Below, one piece after another: positions 49,505-58,990 of a DNA stretch of 64,000 nucleotides; within the stretch, counting starts at the first letter, position 1; every line of letters starts with the position of its first letter. The translations under genes were made by a program, and so were the position numbers. Where the stretch lies: assembly GCA_000341795.1 (NCBI GenBank), contig AODO01000038.1, positions 1 to 64,000 of the forward strand, written 5' to 3'. The stretch is from Rhodococcus triatomae BKS 15-14 (GTDB lineage: Bacteria; Actinomycetota; Actinomycetes; Mycobacteriales; Mycobacteriaceae). The notes under the pieces are model-generated. The model ran no database searches, was not told where the DNA came from, and was given only the letters and a program-made list of their open reading frames with translations.

Positions 49505-49545
49505 ACGAGACAGGTTTGTGAACAGGTTTATGGACAGCTGTCTGG
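49505..49545. promoter_or_regulatory. Candidate operator in the SDR/DapB-like divergent promoter
   Basis: A perfect palindrome GACAGCTGTC (49533-49542) and two direct copies of ACAGGTTT (near 49510 and 49523) lie in the 125-bp divergent gap. They could bind a regulator controlling both genes; no regulator gene is adjacent. Confidence 0.4.
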
Positions 49546-49610
49546 ATTGCCGTCTACTGTGGCGCGACGCACAGGCTCAGCGCACCCCCAACCGCAGGAG
49601 GTACACATCC

Positions 49611-50690
49611 ATGGCGATCCGTGTCGCCCACGTGGGCACCGGCAACGTCGGCCGGCTCGCACTGACCCAACTGATCGAGGACGCCAGGTTCGAGCTGGTC
49701 GCGGTGTGTGTGTCGACTCCCGAGAAGATCGGCAAGGACGCGGGGGATCTCGCCGGGACCGGCACCGTCACCGGCATCGTCGCGACCGGCGACCTCGAGG
49801 ACGTGATCGCCGCGACCCCCGACTGCGTCGTCTACTGCGCGATGGGCGACACCCGCACCGCCGAGGCGATCGCCGACTGCCGCACCTTCCTCGCAGCAGG
49901 CATCGACGTCGTCGGATCGGCGCCGGTCATCCTGCAGTACCCCTGGAACGTGATACCCGGCGACTACCCCGACAAGCTCGACGCATTCGCCTCCGAGCAC
50001 GGCGCGAGCCTGTTCGTCACCGGCGTCGACCCGGGCTTCGCGAACGACCTGATCCCGCTCGCGTTGGCGAGCACCTGCCAGCGGGTCGAACTGATCCGCT
50101 GCACCGAGATCGCCGACTACGCCACCTACGACGGCGCCGAGGTCATGTTCGACGTGATGGGTTTCGGCAAGCCGATGGACGAGATCCCGATGCTGTTGCA
50201 GCCCGGCGTCCTGTCGATCGCCTGGGGGACGACACTGCACCAGCTCGCGGCCGGTCTCGGCGTGACGCTCGACGGCATCACCGAGCAGTACGAGCGCGAA
50301 CCGGCGCCCGAGGCGTTCGACATCGCCGCCGGCCACGTGCCCGAAGGCAGTGTCGCCGCAATCCGGTTCGAGATCACCGGGACCGTCGACGGCACGCCCG
50401 CCGTCGTCGTCGAGCACGTCACCCGGCTGCGCGACGACCTGCGCCCCGACTGGGCCCGGCCGGCTCAGGACGGCGGCTCCTATCGCGTGGAGATCGTCGG
50501 CGAGCCGTCCTATCGCGTCGACATCTGCCCGACCAGCCGCAAGGGCGATCACAACCATGCCGCGATCGTGGCCGCCGCCGGGCGAATCGTGAACGCCATC
50601 CCCACCGTCGTCGCCGCGCCGCCCGGTATCCGCACGACGCTGGACCTGCCGCTGGTCACCGGCGAGGGGACGTACTCCCCGGCGACCTGA
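49611..50690 (+). CDS. Dihydrodipicolinate reductase-like NAD(P)-binding protein
   Basis: 359 aa from ATG 49611 with AGGAGG 8-9 nt upstream. It begins with AIRVAHVGTGNVGRLALTQL, a dinucleotide-binding loop, and has GAGIDVVGSAPVI-like core segments of DapB-related reductases. Actinobacteria have many such paralogues beside SDR and steroid or terpenoid catabolic genes; none of the lysine pathway is here. The substrate is unknown. Confidence 0.8.
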   Translation: MAIRVAHVGTGNVGRLALTQLIEDARFELVAVCVSTPEKIGKDAGDLAGTGTVTGIVATGDLEDVIAATPDCVVYCAMGDTRTAEAIADCRTFLAAGIDVVGSAPVILQYPWNVIPGDYPDKLDAFASEHGASLFVTGVDPGFANDLIPLALASTCQRVELIRCTEIADYATYDGAEVMFDVMGFGKPMDEIPMLLQPGVLSIAWGTTLHQLAAGLGVTLDGITEQYEREPAPEAFDIAAGHVPEGSVAAIRFEITGTVDGTPAVVVEHVTRLRDDLRPDWARPAQDGGSYRVEIVGEPSYRVDICPTSRKGDHNHAAIVAAAGRIVNAIPTVVAAPPGIRTTLDLPLVTGEGTYSPAT

Positions 50691-50699
50691 GACGAGAAC

Positions 50700-50738
50700 G
50701 CACCGGGCCCCGGCGACAGTGTCGCCGGGACCCGGTGC
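50700..50738. terminator. Bidirectional terminator
   Basis: Arms of 18 nt (50700-50717 with 50721-50738), complementary apart from a single mismatch, lie between convergent genes (the DapB-like gene and ftsX). Confidence 0.8.
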
Positions 50739-50755
50739 TTCGCGTCAGCGCAGCG

Positions 50756-51661
50756 TCATTCGCGGACGTAGAGGCGCAGCGTGACGTACGCGGTGATCGC
50801 GGCCATGCCGACACCGACGACGGCGAGAATCGGCGAGACCAGCAGGACGTCACTGTTGGAGATCCGGGCGACGATGTTGGCCTCGTAGACGTCGGCGAGG
50901 ACGTCGTCGACGAACAGGCTCTTCGCGGTGAAGAGCGACGCGATCGCGAGAATCGCGCCGACCATCGCCGCAGCCACCGCCTCGAGCAGGAAGGGCAGCT
51001 GCGTGTACCAGCGCGTGGCACCGACCAACCGCATGATCCCGACCTCGGTACGGCGGGTGAACGCGGCGATCTGGACCATGTTCGCGATCAACAGGATCGA
51101 CGCGATGGCCTGGACGACGGCGATCGCGAATGCGGCGTTGCGGATACCTCCGAGCACACTGAACAGCCGCTCCACGAGGTCCCGCTGGTTGAGCACACTG
51201 TCGACGCCGGGCCTGGTCGCGAACGCGTCCTCCACCACACCGAAGCGGTCCGGATCGGACAAACGCACCTTGAACGAGGCGGGCAGCGCCTCCGGGCTCA
51301 CCATCGCCGCCAGTTCGGGCTGGTCCTTGAAGACACGCTCCTTGGCGTCGGCGACCGCGTCCTCGCGGTTGAGGTACTGCACCGACACCACGGCGTCGGT
51401 GGCTTCGAGATCCTCACGCAGTCCGCGGCACAGATCGCCGGTGCATCCGGGATCGGAGGTGGAGACGTCGTCGGTGAGGAAGATCTGCACCTCCACGCGG
51501 TCCAGGAAGATCTGCTGGGTCTTCCCCGCCATCTGGACGACGAGCAGGCCGCCCCCGAACAGCGCGAGGGAGATCGCGGTGGTCAGGATCATCGCGACCG
51601 TCATGGTGATGTTGCGGCGCAGTCCGGTGAAGACCTCGCTGAAGATGAAGCTGGCGCGCAT
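50756..51661 (-). CDS. ftsX: Cell division protein FtsX
   Basis: 301 aa from ATG 51661. One N-terminal helix (NITMTVAMILTTAISLALFG), a periplasmic-side domain of about 110 residues with two Cys (DPGCTGDLCRGL), and three C-terminal helices (FAIAVVQAIASILLIANMVQ and others). With FtsE it forms the ABC-type complex that activates peptidoglycan hydrolases (RipC in mycobacteria) at division. Confidence 0.95.
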   Translation of the reverse strand: MRASFIFSEVFTGLRRNITMTVAMILTTAISLALFGGGLLVVQMAGKTQQIFLDRVEVQIFLTDDVSTSDPGCTGDLCRGLREDLEATDAVVSVQYLNREDAVADAKERVFKDQPELAAMVSPEALPASFKVRLSDPDRFGVVEDAFATRPGVDSVLNQRDLVERLFSVLGGIRNAAFAIAVVQAIASILLIANMVQIAAFTRRTEVGIMRLVGATRWYTQLPFLLEAVAAAMVGAILAIASLFTAKSLFVDDVLADVYEANIVARISNSDVLLVSPILAVVGVGMAAITAYVTLRLYVRE

Positions 51662-51711
51662 CGAAGTGGTGGTCCTTCGTGAGTCGGGGCGGTTTCGTCG
51701 GCGGCGGGGTG

Positions 51712-52401
51712 TCAGCGACCCACGCCGTAGACCCCCCTCGCCTCGTCACGCACCACCCGACCGAGATCGAGCTCGACCACCCGGCGGCGCATCGAGTCGA
51801 CGATGTGGTTGTCGTGGGTGGCCATCACGACCGTGGTGCCGGTCCTGTTGATCCGCTCCAGCAGCAGCATGATGTCACCGCTCGTGTCCGGGTCGAGGTT
51901 GCCGGTGGGCTCGTCGGCGAGCAGGACGAGCGGCCGGTTGACGAAGGCCCGCGCGATCGCCACGCGCTGCTGTTCGCCGCCGGAGAGCTCGTTCGGGAGG
52001 CGGTCGGCCTTGCCGGACAGTCCCACCAGGTCGAGCACTTCGGGCACGGTCCGCTCGATCACCGCACGGGGCTTGCCGATCACCTCGAGCGCGAACGCGA
52101 CGTTCTCGGCGACCGTCTTGCGCGTGAGGAGCCGGAAGTCCTGGAACACGCATCCCATGGACTGGCGCAGCTTCGGCACCCGCCGACCCGACAACCGGTT
52201 GACGTGGAAGTCGGCGACGTGGATGTCACCCGAGGTCGGGGTCTCCTCCTTGAGCAGCAGGCGCATGAAGGTGGACTTGCCCGAGCCGGACGCACCGATC
52301 AGGAAGACGAACTCCCCCTTGTCGATCGAGACGTTCACCTTGTCCAGCGCGGGCCGCGAGGACGCCTTGTAGGACTTGGACACATTCTCGACGCTGATCA
52401 C
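51712..52401 (-). CDS. ftsE: Cell division ATP-binding protein FtsE
   Basis: 229 aa from GTG 52401 ([11 protein letters not shown]), the size of M. tuberculosis FtsE. Walker A is [10 protein letters not shown]-loop region FQDFRLL, signature [14 protein letters not shown], Walker [12 protein letters not shown] and H-loop ATHD. It powers FtsX. The gene precedes ftsX by 50 bp on the same strand. Confidence 0.97.
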   Translation of the reverse strand: MISVENVSKSYKASSRPALDKVNVSIDKGEFVFLIGASGSGKSTFMRLLLKEETPTSGDIHVADFHVNRLSGRRVPKLRQSMGCVFQDFRLLTRKTVAENVAFALEVIGKPRAVIERTVPEVLDLVGLSGKADRLPNELSGGEQQRVAIARAFVNRPLVLLADEPTGNLDPDTSGDIMLLLERINRTGTTVVMATHDNHIVDSMRRRVVELDLGRVVRDEARGVYGVGR

Positions 52402-52518
52402 GAGGAGCCAGTGTAGACACGAGCCGGGCCGGGCACCGGGCACCACCGCGAGCCCCGTGCCGCGAACCCCGCAGACCCTGCGACGGCAACACCGCGGCGA
52501 ATCACGGCGCGTCCCGGA

Positions 52519-52992
52519 TCACGGGGTCGACGCGGTGGTGGGTGGAGATGCCGTCGGGGTGGCGGGGGCAGTCGTCTCGACCGCGACGCCGGGCGGCAAC
52601 TCGACTCCGGACGGAACCAGACCCGGCGGCAGCACGATCAGCGGCGACGTCGTCGGGCTGAGGCTCGTGCCGTTCGTGTCGCTCGCCCCTGCCGGTCCGG
52701 TCGTCGTGCTCGGCGGCGGAGTGGTCGTGGTCGGCGGGGGTGTGGTCGTGACCGGCGACTGTGGTTCCTGGGTCGTCGTCAGCGGCACGAGCACCGCCTC
52801 CTGCTGACCTGGTTCCGGTTCCCCGGACATGAAGTAGCCGCGAAGAATCGCGGTGCCGAGGAAGGCGACGATGAGTACCACCGTCGACGACCGGAAGCGT
52901 CCGATCCGCCGGGGCCAGGTCCACTTCCGGGCCGTCGACTCCTCGACGAACGCGCCGGCGTCGGCCTCGTGGGCTCCGTGCGGGCGGGTCAC
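52519..52992 (-). CDS. Pro/Thr-rich membrane protein (Rv3103c-like position)
   Basis: 157 aa from GTG 52992, overlapping the mscS gene end by 4 nt. One transmembrane helix (STVVLIVAFLGTAILRGYFM) is followed by an extracytoplasmic tail rich in Thr, Pro and Ser. It occupies the place of the proline-rich protein between ftsE and mscS/prfB in mycobacteria. Probably a cell-wall-spanning structural or scaffolding protein. Confidence 0.75.
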   Translation of the reverse strand: MTRPHGAHEADAGAFVEESTARKWTWPRRIGRFRSSTVVLIVAFLGTAILRGYFMSGEPEPGQQEAVLVPLTTTQEPQSPVTTTPPPTTTTPPPSTTTGPAGASDTNGTSLSPTTSPLIVLPPGLVPSGVELPPGVAVETTAPATPTASPPTTASTP

Positions 52993-53900
52993 GTCGCCTC
53001 CCCCTGGTCGATCGACAGGTCGGGCCCGATGAAGATGCCCTCCCTGCGCAGCGCGGCCGCGACCCGGATCCGCAGCGCGCGTCCCACCTCGAACTGCTTG
53101 CCCGGCAGCGTGCGCGCCACCATCCGGATGTTGACGGTGTCGAGCTCGATGGATTCGACGCCCATGACCGTCGGCTCGTCGAGGAGAAGGGGTTCGAGGT
53201 CGAGATCGGCGAAGGCCTCCCGGCCCACGGTCCGCAGGACGTCGTTGACGTGGTTGAGGTCGGCGGCGGCGGGGATCGGCACGTCGACGACGGCGCGGGC
53301 CCAGTCCTTCGACAGGTTGACGGCCTTGACGATCTGACCGTTGGGAACGGTGATGACCTCGCCGTCGGACGAGCGCAGGCGTGTCACCCGCAGCGTCACG
53401 TCCTCGACGGTGCCCGACGCGTCCTCCCCCGACCCGGTGATCGCGATGGTGACGACGTCACCGAAGCCGTACTGCTTCTCCGCGATGATGAAGAATCCGG
53501 CGAGGATGTCCTGGACGACGCGCTGGGCGCCGAAGCCGAGCGCGGCACCCAGCACGGTCGCGGGCGCGACGAGGCTGCTGATCGAGAACCCGAGCCGCTG
53601 CAACACCTCGAGCGCGACGAGGGTGTAGACGATCGTGACCAGCACCCAGGTGATCACCTGGGCGAGCGCGTGGCGATGCTTCGTCGCCTCGGACCGGACG
53701 AGGGCGTCGCCCTGGTTGTAGTTCTGATCGATGCGATCGGTGATCCGGTTCCCCGCCCAGGTCAGGAACCGTCCGATGAGCAGGCCACCGAGTACGTACA
53801 GGACGATCTCGAGACCACTCGACTTCAGCCAGCTGCTGAGGTTCGTGGTCTCGGGGAGCCACCCGGCCGCCAGGGTGACGGACACGACGGGTCCGGTCAA
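52989..53900 (-). CDS. Mechanosensitive channel of the MscS family
   Basis: 303 aa from ATG 53900. It has three or four hydrophobic helices, then the MscS pore helix region (ATVLGAALGFGAQRVVQDIL then AGFFIIAEKQYGFGD) and the beta domain (GTVEDVTLRVTRLRSSDGEV, ITVPNGQI). It releases solutes on hypo-osmotic shock. It directly follows prfB in the same direction. Confidence 0.92.
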   Translation of the reverse strand: MTGPVVSVTLAAGWLPETTNLSSWLKSSGLEIVLYVLGGLLIGRFLTWAGNRITDRIDQNYNQGDALVRSEATKHRHALAQVITWVLVTIVYTLVALEVLQRLGFSISSLVAPATVLGAALGFGAQRVVQDILAGFFIIAEKQYGFGDVVTIAITGSGEDASGTVEDVTLRVTRLRSSDGEVITVPNGQIVKAVNLSKDWARAVVDVPIPAAADLNHVNDVLRTVGREAFADLDLEPLLLDEPTVMGVESIELDTVNIRMVARTLPGKQFEVGRALRIRVAAALRREGIFIGPDLSIDQGEAT

Positions 53901-55004
53901 CTAGTCCTGCTCTCCCCGCATCCGCCAGCGGATGCCGGATTCGATGAACCCGTCGATGTCGCCGTCGAGAACGGCGGACGGGTTGTTGACCTCGTACTCG
54001 GTGCGCAGGTCCTTGACCATCTGGTACGGGTGCAGGACGTACGAGCGCATCTGGTTGCCCCAGGAGCTGCCGCCGTCACCCTTGAGTGCGTCCATCTCGG
54101 CGCGCTCCTCCTGGCGCTTGCGCTCGAGCAGCTTGGCCTGCAGCACCCGCATCGCGGACACCTTGTTCTGCAGCTGAGACTTCTCGTTCTGACAGGTGAC
54201 GACGATGCCGGTCGGGATGTGCGTCAGTCGCACGGCCGAGTCGGTGGTGTTGACGGACTGACCGCCGGGGCCGGACGAGCGGTAGACGTCGACGCGGACG
54301 TCGTTCTCGTCGATGTCGATGTGGTCGGTCGTCTCGACGACGGGAAGCACCTCGACCTCGGCGAAGGACGTCTGCCGGCGGCCCTGGTTGTCGAACGGGC
54401 TGATCCGGACGAGGCGGTGGGTGCCCATCTCGATGGACAGGGTGCCGTACGCGTAGGGGGCCTTCACCGCGAAGGTCGCGGACTTGATGCCGGCCTCCTC
54501 CGCGTAGGACGTGTCGTAGACCTCGACGCCGTAGCCGTGCTTCTCGGCCCAGCGGATGTACATACGCATCAGCATCTCGGCCCAGTCGGCCGCGTCGACG
54601 CCACCGGCGCCCGAGCGGATGTTCACGAGCGCGTCACGCTCGTCGTAGTCGCCGGAGAGCATCGTCTTGACTTCCATCGCGGCGATGTCCTCGCGGAGCT
54701 TGTGACGTTCCGCGTCCGCATCGGCGACGGCCTCGGCGCCGTCCTCCTCCGCGAGCTCGTACAGAACCTCCATGTCGTCCAGACGGGAACGCAGTTCCTC
54801 GACGCGGCGCAGTTCGGCCTGCGCGTGCGACAGCTGGCTGGTGACCTGCTGCGCGTGTTCCTGGTTGTTCCACAGGTCCGGGTCGGCGGCCTGGTGCTCG
54901 AGCTCGTCGATGCGGCGGCGCAGCTCCTCGATGTCGAGCACCGTCTCGACGGTGGTCAGAGTGGTGTCGAGCTCGGCGAGGTCAGCGGAAACGTCGGGAT
55001 GCAC
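53901..55004 (-). CDS. prfB: Peptide chain release factor 2
   Basis: 367 aa from GTG 55004. On the minus strand, TAGCCT lies 8 nt before this GTG, so a leaderless start is likely and supports the choice. The stop-codon-recognition tripeptide is SPF ([13 protein letters not shown]) and the catalytic loop is [10 protein letters not shown]. It terminates at UGA and UAA. The reading frame is continuous, so the programmed +1 frameshift of E. coli prfB is absent, as usual in actinobacteria. Confidence 0.97.
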   Translation of the reverse strand: MHPDVSADLAELDTTLTTVETVLDIEELRRRIDELEHQAADPDLWNNQEHAQQVTSQLSHAQAELRRVEELRSRLDDMEVLYELAEEDGAEAVADADAERHKLREDIAAMEVKTMLSGDYDERDALVNIRSGAGGVDAADWAEMLMRMYIRWAEKHGYGVEVYDTSYAEEAGIKSATFAVKAPYAYGTLSIEMGTHRLVRISPFDNQGRRQTSFAEVEVLPVVETTDHIDIDENDVRVDVYRSSGPGGQSVNTTDSAVRLTHIPTGIVVTCQNEKSQLQNKVSAMRVLQAKLLERKRQEERAEMDALKGDGGSSWGNQMRSYVLHPYQMVKDLRTEYEVNNPSAVLDGDIDGFIESGIRWRMRGEQD

Positions 55005-55146
55005 GAGAATCAAGGCTACCGGGTCCGACCGGCGACACACGCGCCGCGGCCACTCTGCTCGGCTCGGGGTGCGCGGAACCCTTGTCAGGACGGTCGGTGC
55101 GGTGTTCCCTGCACGGATCCGCCCCTCCCGCCGAAGGAGAACCACC

Positions 55147-55644
55147 ATGACCGTGACCGACGACTATCTCCGCAACAACGCCGACTACGCCCGGTCGTTC
55201 AGCGGCCCGCTGCCGCTGCCGCCGAGCAAGCACGTGGCGGTGCTCGCATGTATGGATGCCCGGCTCGACGTGTACCGGATTCTCGGGTTGCGGGACGGCG
55301 AGGCGCACGTCATCCGCAACGCGGGCGGTGTCGTCACCGACGACGAGATCCGCTCCCTCGCGATCAGCCAGCGTCTGCTCGGGACCACCGAGATCATCCT
55401 GATCCACCACACCGACTGCGGGATGCTGACCTTCACCGACGACGACTTCAAGCGGTCCATCCAGGACGAGGTCGGCATCAAGCCCGCGTGGTCCGCGGAG
55501 GCGTTCGGCGACCTCGACGAGGACGTGCGCCAGTCGCTGCGGCGGATCGAGACGAGCCCGTTCGTGACCGCCACGACGTCACTGCGCGGGTTCGTCTTCG
55601 ACGTCGCGACCGGACTGCTGCGTGAGGTCGACGCGGCGTCCTGA
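55147..55644 (+). CDS. Beta-class carbonic anhydrase
   Basis: 165 aa from ATG 55147 after AAGGAGAACCACC. Zinc ligands are Cys35 in ACMDARLD with the Asp37-Arg39 dyad, His88 and Cys91 in HHTDCGM, matching the short mycobacterial beta-CA Rv1284 (about 163 aa). It interconverts CO2 and bicarbonate in the cytosol. Divergent from prfB. Confidence 0.93.
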   Translation: MTVTDDYLRNNADYARSFSGPLPLPPSKHVAVLACMDARLDVYRILGLRDGEAHVIRNAGGVVTDDEIRSLAISQRLLGTTEIILIHHTDCGMLTFTDDDFKRSIQDEVGIKPAWSAEAFGDLDEDVRQSLRRIETSPFVTATTSLRGFVFDVATGLLREVDAAS

Positions 55645-55800
55645 GCCGTCGTGGCGCGCCTGCGTCCCCGTCTCGTGGGCGCACTGTCACCTCGTGTGCG
55701 GTGGACTGCCCACGAGGTGGCGGTGCGCCGGCACCACCCGAGCCGGGCAGCGGCGAACGAGCTGCAGTGACCTCACTCGGCGCCGGTAGCCTGTGTGCCC

Positions 55801-56589
55801 GTGACCGACTTCTCCGCCGACCTCCGGCTCGCCCTACGCATCGCCGACGCCGCCGACGCCATCACCCGGGACCGCTTCGGCGCCCTCGACCTGCACGTCG
55901 ACGACAAGCCCGACCTCACCCCGGTGTCGGATGCGGACCTCGCCGTCGAGCGGGAGGTGCGGTCGATCCTCGCCGCCGAACGTCCGGACGACGCGGTGCT
56001 CGGCGAGGAGTTCGGCGGCGACGCCGTGTTCGAGGGCAGACAGTGGGTGGTCGACCCGATCGACGGCACGAAGAACTTCGTCCGCGGCGTGCCCGTGTGG
56101 GCGACGTTGATCTCCCTGCTCCAGGACGGCGTTCCGGTGGTCGGCGTGGTGAGTGCACCGGCGCTGTCGCGGCGCTGGTGGGCGGCGACCGGCTCGGGGG
56201 CGTTCGCGTCCGTGGGTGACGGCGAACCGCGTGCGATCGCGGTGTCGTCGGTGGACGTGCTCGGGTCGGCCAGCCTGAGCTTCTCGAGCCTGTCCGGATG
56301 GAAGGACCGGGGCATCCGGGACCGTTTCGTGGACCTCACCGACGCGGTGTGGCGGGTCCGCGGCTACGGCGACTTCTTCTCCTACTGCCTCCTGGCGGAG
56401 GGCGCGCTCGAGATCGCGGCCGAACCGGAGGTGTCGCTGTGGGACCTCGCCGCACTGGACGTGCTGGTGCGCGAGGCCGGCGGCCGGTTCACGAACCTGG
56501 ACGGCGCGGCGGGCCCACACGGCGGCAGCGCCGTCGCCACGAACGGCGCCCTGCACGACGAGGTCCTCACCCGACTCGGAGCCGCCTGA
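55801..56589 (+). CDS. hisN: Histidinol-phosphatase HisN (IMPase family)
   Basis: 262 aa from GTG 55801; TAGCCT (55787-55792) lies 8 nt upstream, and GTG 55795 is an alternative. The inositol monophosphatase motifs are [19 protein letters not shown] and [19 protein letters not shown], with Mg2+ ligands in each. The family member adjacent to fadE24 in mycobacteria (Rv3137) is histidinol-phosphatase, which supports the name. Confidence 0.9.
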   Translation: MTDFSADLRLALRIADAADAITRDRFGALDLHVDDKPDLTPVSDADLAVEREVRSILAAERPDDAVLGEEFGGDAVFEGRQWVVDPIDGTKNFVRGVPVWATLISLLQDGVPVVGVVSAPALSRRWWAATGSGAFASVGDGEPRAIAVSSVDVLGSASLSFSSLSGWKDRGIRDRFVDLTDAVWRVRGYGDFFSYCLLAEGALEIAAEPEVSLWDLAALDVLVREAGGRFTNLDGAAGPHGGSAVATNGALHDEVLTRLGAA

Positions 56590-56777
56590 CCCGAGCGGCG
56601 ACGCCCTCGGGGCGCTGCCGGTCGGCCCGAAGCGGCTGCCGCTATCACGGCGCAGCGACGGGCACAAGGGCCGCACGGCTGGTTACGGGCACGGCGATCC
56701 CGGCCCGAAGGCGGAGTCCGATGCCGCCTCCGCCGCGAAGACTCGATGTCGATCCGCCGTCGACACCGAGGAGTTCC

Positions 56778-58337
56778 GTGACCGCCCGCACCACCACCCT
56801 GTCCCGCCGGTCCTTCCTGCTCGGACTCGCCGTCGCACCGGTCGCGCTGTCGGCGGCGTGCGCGGGGGACGGCGTCGGGCTCGCCACGCAACCCGCGGGG
56901 TCGGTGGCCGGTCGACGACCACTCCCGATCCCTCCGCTCGCGACGGCGACGACCGATGCGTCCGGAGTCCGGCGATTCGCTCTCACCGCGAGTCCTGGAT
57001 CCACCGAGATGCTGTCGGGTACGAGCACTTCCACGTGGGGATACAACGGTTCGGTCCTCGGCCCGACGATCCGCGCCCGACGTGGCGAGACGGTCGCCTT
57101 CACGATCGACAACGACCTTCCGGAGGCGACGACGGTGCACTGGCACGGTGTGCACGTGCCCGCCCGCTTCGACGGCGGCCCGCACCAGACGATCGAGCCG
57201 GGGGCGCGGTGGGAACCGACGTGGACGGTGAATCAGCCGGCGGCCACGCTCTGGTACCACCCGCACCCGCACGGCGCCACCGAGAAGCACGTGTATCGCG
57301 GCCTCGCCGGCTTCTTCCTCGTCGACGACGACGACACCTCGTCGAGGGACCTGCCGTCGACCTACGGAGTGGACGACGTCCCGATCGTCGTCCAGGACAA
57401 GCGGTTCGCGGCGGACGGCTCTCTGGACGAGTCGGGTTCCACCGATGTCGGTCTCCTCGGCGACACCGTCGTCGCGAACGGGTTCTCGGACACCTACCTG
57501 TCGGTGAGCACCGAACTGGTCCGGCTGCGCCTTCTCAACGGGTCCGCCGGGCGGATGTTCAACCTCGGGTTCTCGGACGACCGCGAGTTCGACATGGTCG
57601 CGAGCGACGGAGGTCTGCTCGCCGAACCGGTGCGGCTGACTCGAATCGCGCTCAGCCCCGGCGAACGAGCCGAGATCGTGGTGGCCGCAGGCGCCGCTCC
57701 GGTCCTGCTGCGTGCCTTCCCGTTCGAGGACGGCGCCGGTCTCGACGAGCCGGAGGCCGCGGCCGCCGGTGTGCACGACGACTTCGACGTCCTCGAGCTG
57801 CGTCCCGCGGCGACGCTCGGCCGCTCGACGGCCGTCCCCGCGATCCTGGCGACCGTGCCCCCGATGGACACGAACGCCGCGGTCGCTCACCGGGAGTTCG
57901 AACTGCAGTGGTTCATGATCAACGGGCAGCGGATGGACATGGCCCGCGTCGACTTCACGTCGACGGTGGACACCGTCGAGGTCTGGACCGTGCGCAACGT
58001 CGACAACTGGCCGCACAACTTCCACGTCCACGACACCCGGTTCCAGGTCCTCGACATCGACGGCGCGACGCCGCCGCCGGAGCTCCGCGGTTGGAAGGAC
58101 ACCGTCTACACGCCGCCGGGCAGCACGATTCGGCTGGCGCTGCGGTTCAGCGAGTACACCGACCCGGAGATGCCGTACATGTACCACTGTCACCTGCTCC
58201 TGCACGAGGACATGGGAATGATGGGCCAGTTCCTCGTGCTCGCCCCAGGCGAGCAGCCGCTCCCGACGGCCTCGGCTGCGGCTGCAACGGGGGCAGGGCA
58301 CACGCAGAATCCCGGCGGCGGCCACGGCGGCCACTGA
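56778..58337 (+). CDS. Secreted multicopper oxidase
   Basis: 519 aa from GTG 56778 after GAGGAG. A Tat signal (LSRRSFLLGLAVAPVALSAA) ends in a lipobox-like SAAC. Three cupredoxin-like domains carry the copper sites: HWHGVHV and WYHPHPHG in domain one, HNFHVHDTRFQVL and the T1/T2/T3 motif YHCHLLLHEDMGMMG in domain three. The His-rich C-terminus (GGGHGGH) may bind copper. CueO/bilirubin-oxidase-like; it may oxidise Cu(I), Mn, or phenolics. Confidence 0.92.
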   Translation: MTARTTTLSRRSFLLGLAVAPVALSAACAGDGVGLATQPAGSVAGRRPLPIPPLATATTDASGVRRFALTASPGSTEMLSGTSTSTWGYNGSVLGPTIRARRGETVAFTIDNDLPEATTVHWHGVHVPARFDGGPHQTIEPGARWEPTWTVNQPAATLWYHPHPHGATEKHVYRGLAGFFLVDDDDTSSRDLPSTYGVDDVPIVVQDKRFAADGSLDESGSTDVGLLGDTVVANGFSDTYLSVSTELVRLRLLNGSAGRMFNLGFSDDREFDMVASDGGLLAEPVRLTRIALSPGERAEIVVAAGAAPVLLRAFPFEDGAGLDEPEAAAAGVHDDFDVLELRPAATLGRSTAVPAILATVPPMDTNAAVAHREFELQWFMINGQRMDMARVDFTSTVDTVEVWTVRNVDNWPHNFHVHDTRFQVLDIDGATPPPELRGWKDTVYTPPGSTIRLALRFSEYTDPEMPYMYHCHLLLHEDMGMMGQFLVLAPGEQPLPTASAAAATGAGHTQNPGGGHGGH

Positions 58338-58348
58338 TCGGTCGTCGG

Positions 58349-58990
58349 TCAGGTCCTGCGATGCGCGAACACGGCCAGCCGCACCCGGTTGTCGCAGCCG
58401 GTCTTGTCCATCAGGTTCGCAATGTGGGACTTCACGGTGGACAGGCCCAGGTGCAGCCGGTCGGCGACCTCCTGGTTGCTCAGGCCCTCGCCGACCAGCG
58501 CCAGGACGTCCTCCTCGCGTCCGGTGAGTTCGACACTCGCCGTGGCGTCTCGTCGCCCTGCGTCCGCGCCACCGTCGACTGCCCGGTCGACGAGCCGTCG
58601 GAGCAGCGCGGGCGAGAACTGCAGGTCGCCGTCCGCCACGCGGCGAACGGCATCGAGCAGGTCGGCCGGCGCGGTGTCCTTGACGAGGTAGCCGGCCGCG
58701 CCCGCCGCGAGTGCCGGATAGAGATGGTCGTCGTCGTCGAAGGTGGTGAGCACCAACACCTTCGGCGGGGACGCTGCGGTGCGGATCTGCCGTGTCGCCT
58801 CGACGCCACCGACGCCGGGCATGCGCAGGTCCATCAGGATCACGTCCGGCGACAGCTCGACGGCCAGCCGGATCGCGTCGGCACCGTTCACCGCCTCCCC
58901 CACCACGGAGAGGTCGTCACTGGCCTCGATCAGCATGCGCAGGCCCGCACGCACCAACCGCTGGTCGTCGACGACGAGTACACGGATCAT
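58349..58990 (-). CDS. NarL/LuxR-family response regulator
   Basis: 213 aa from ATG 58990, overlapping the kinase stop by 4 nt. The receiver domain has the acidic pair VVDDQ, phospho-acceptor Asp54 in ILMDLRMPG, and Lys in [10 protein letters not shown]. The C-terminal LuxR-type HTH reads [20 protein letters not shown] then [20 protein letters not shown]. It forms a two-component system with the upstream kinase; targets unknown, possibly including the convergent oxidase gene. Confidence 0.95.
   Translation of the reverse strand: MIRVLVVDDQRLVRAGLRMLIEASDDLSVVGEAVNGADAIRLAVELSPDVILMDLRMPGVGGVEATRQIRTAASPPKVLVLTTFDDDDHLYPALAAGAAGYLVKDTAPADLLDAVRRVADGDLQFSPALLRRLVDRAVDGGADAGRRDATASVELTGREEDVLALVGEGLSNQEVADRLHLGLSTVKSHIANLMDKTGCDNRVRLAVFAHRRT

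Noticed and set aside
53901-55004. Programmed frameshift in prfB
   Set aside because: The frame is open from start to SPF and GGQ motifs with no in-frame stop or slippery site.
53250-55625. Long plus-strand frame opposite mscS and prfB
   Set aside because: The opposite strand encodes clear MscS and RF2 proteins; the plus frame has no domain and is a high-GC artefact.
55688-55719. Small RNA or operator from the CACCTCGTG/CACGAGGTG inverted repeat
   Set aside because: It is an isolated 9-bp repeat with a 14-nt spacer after the carbonic anhydrase gene; a weak terminator is enough to explain it.
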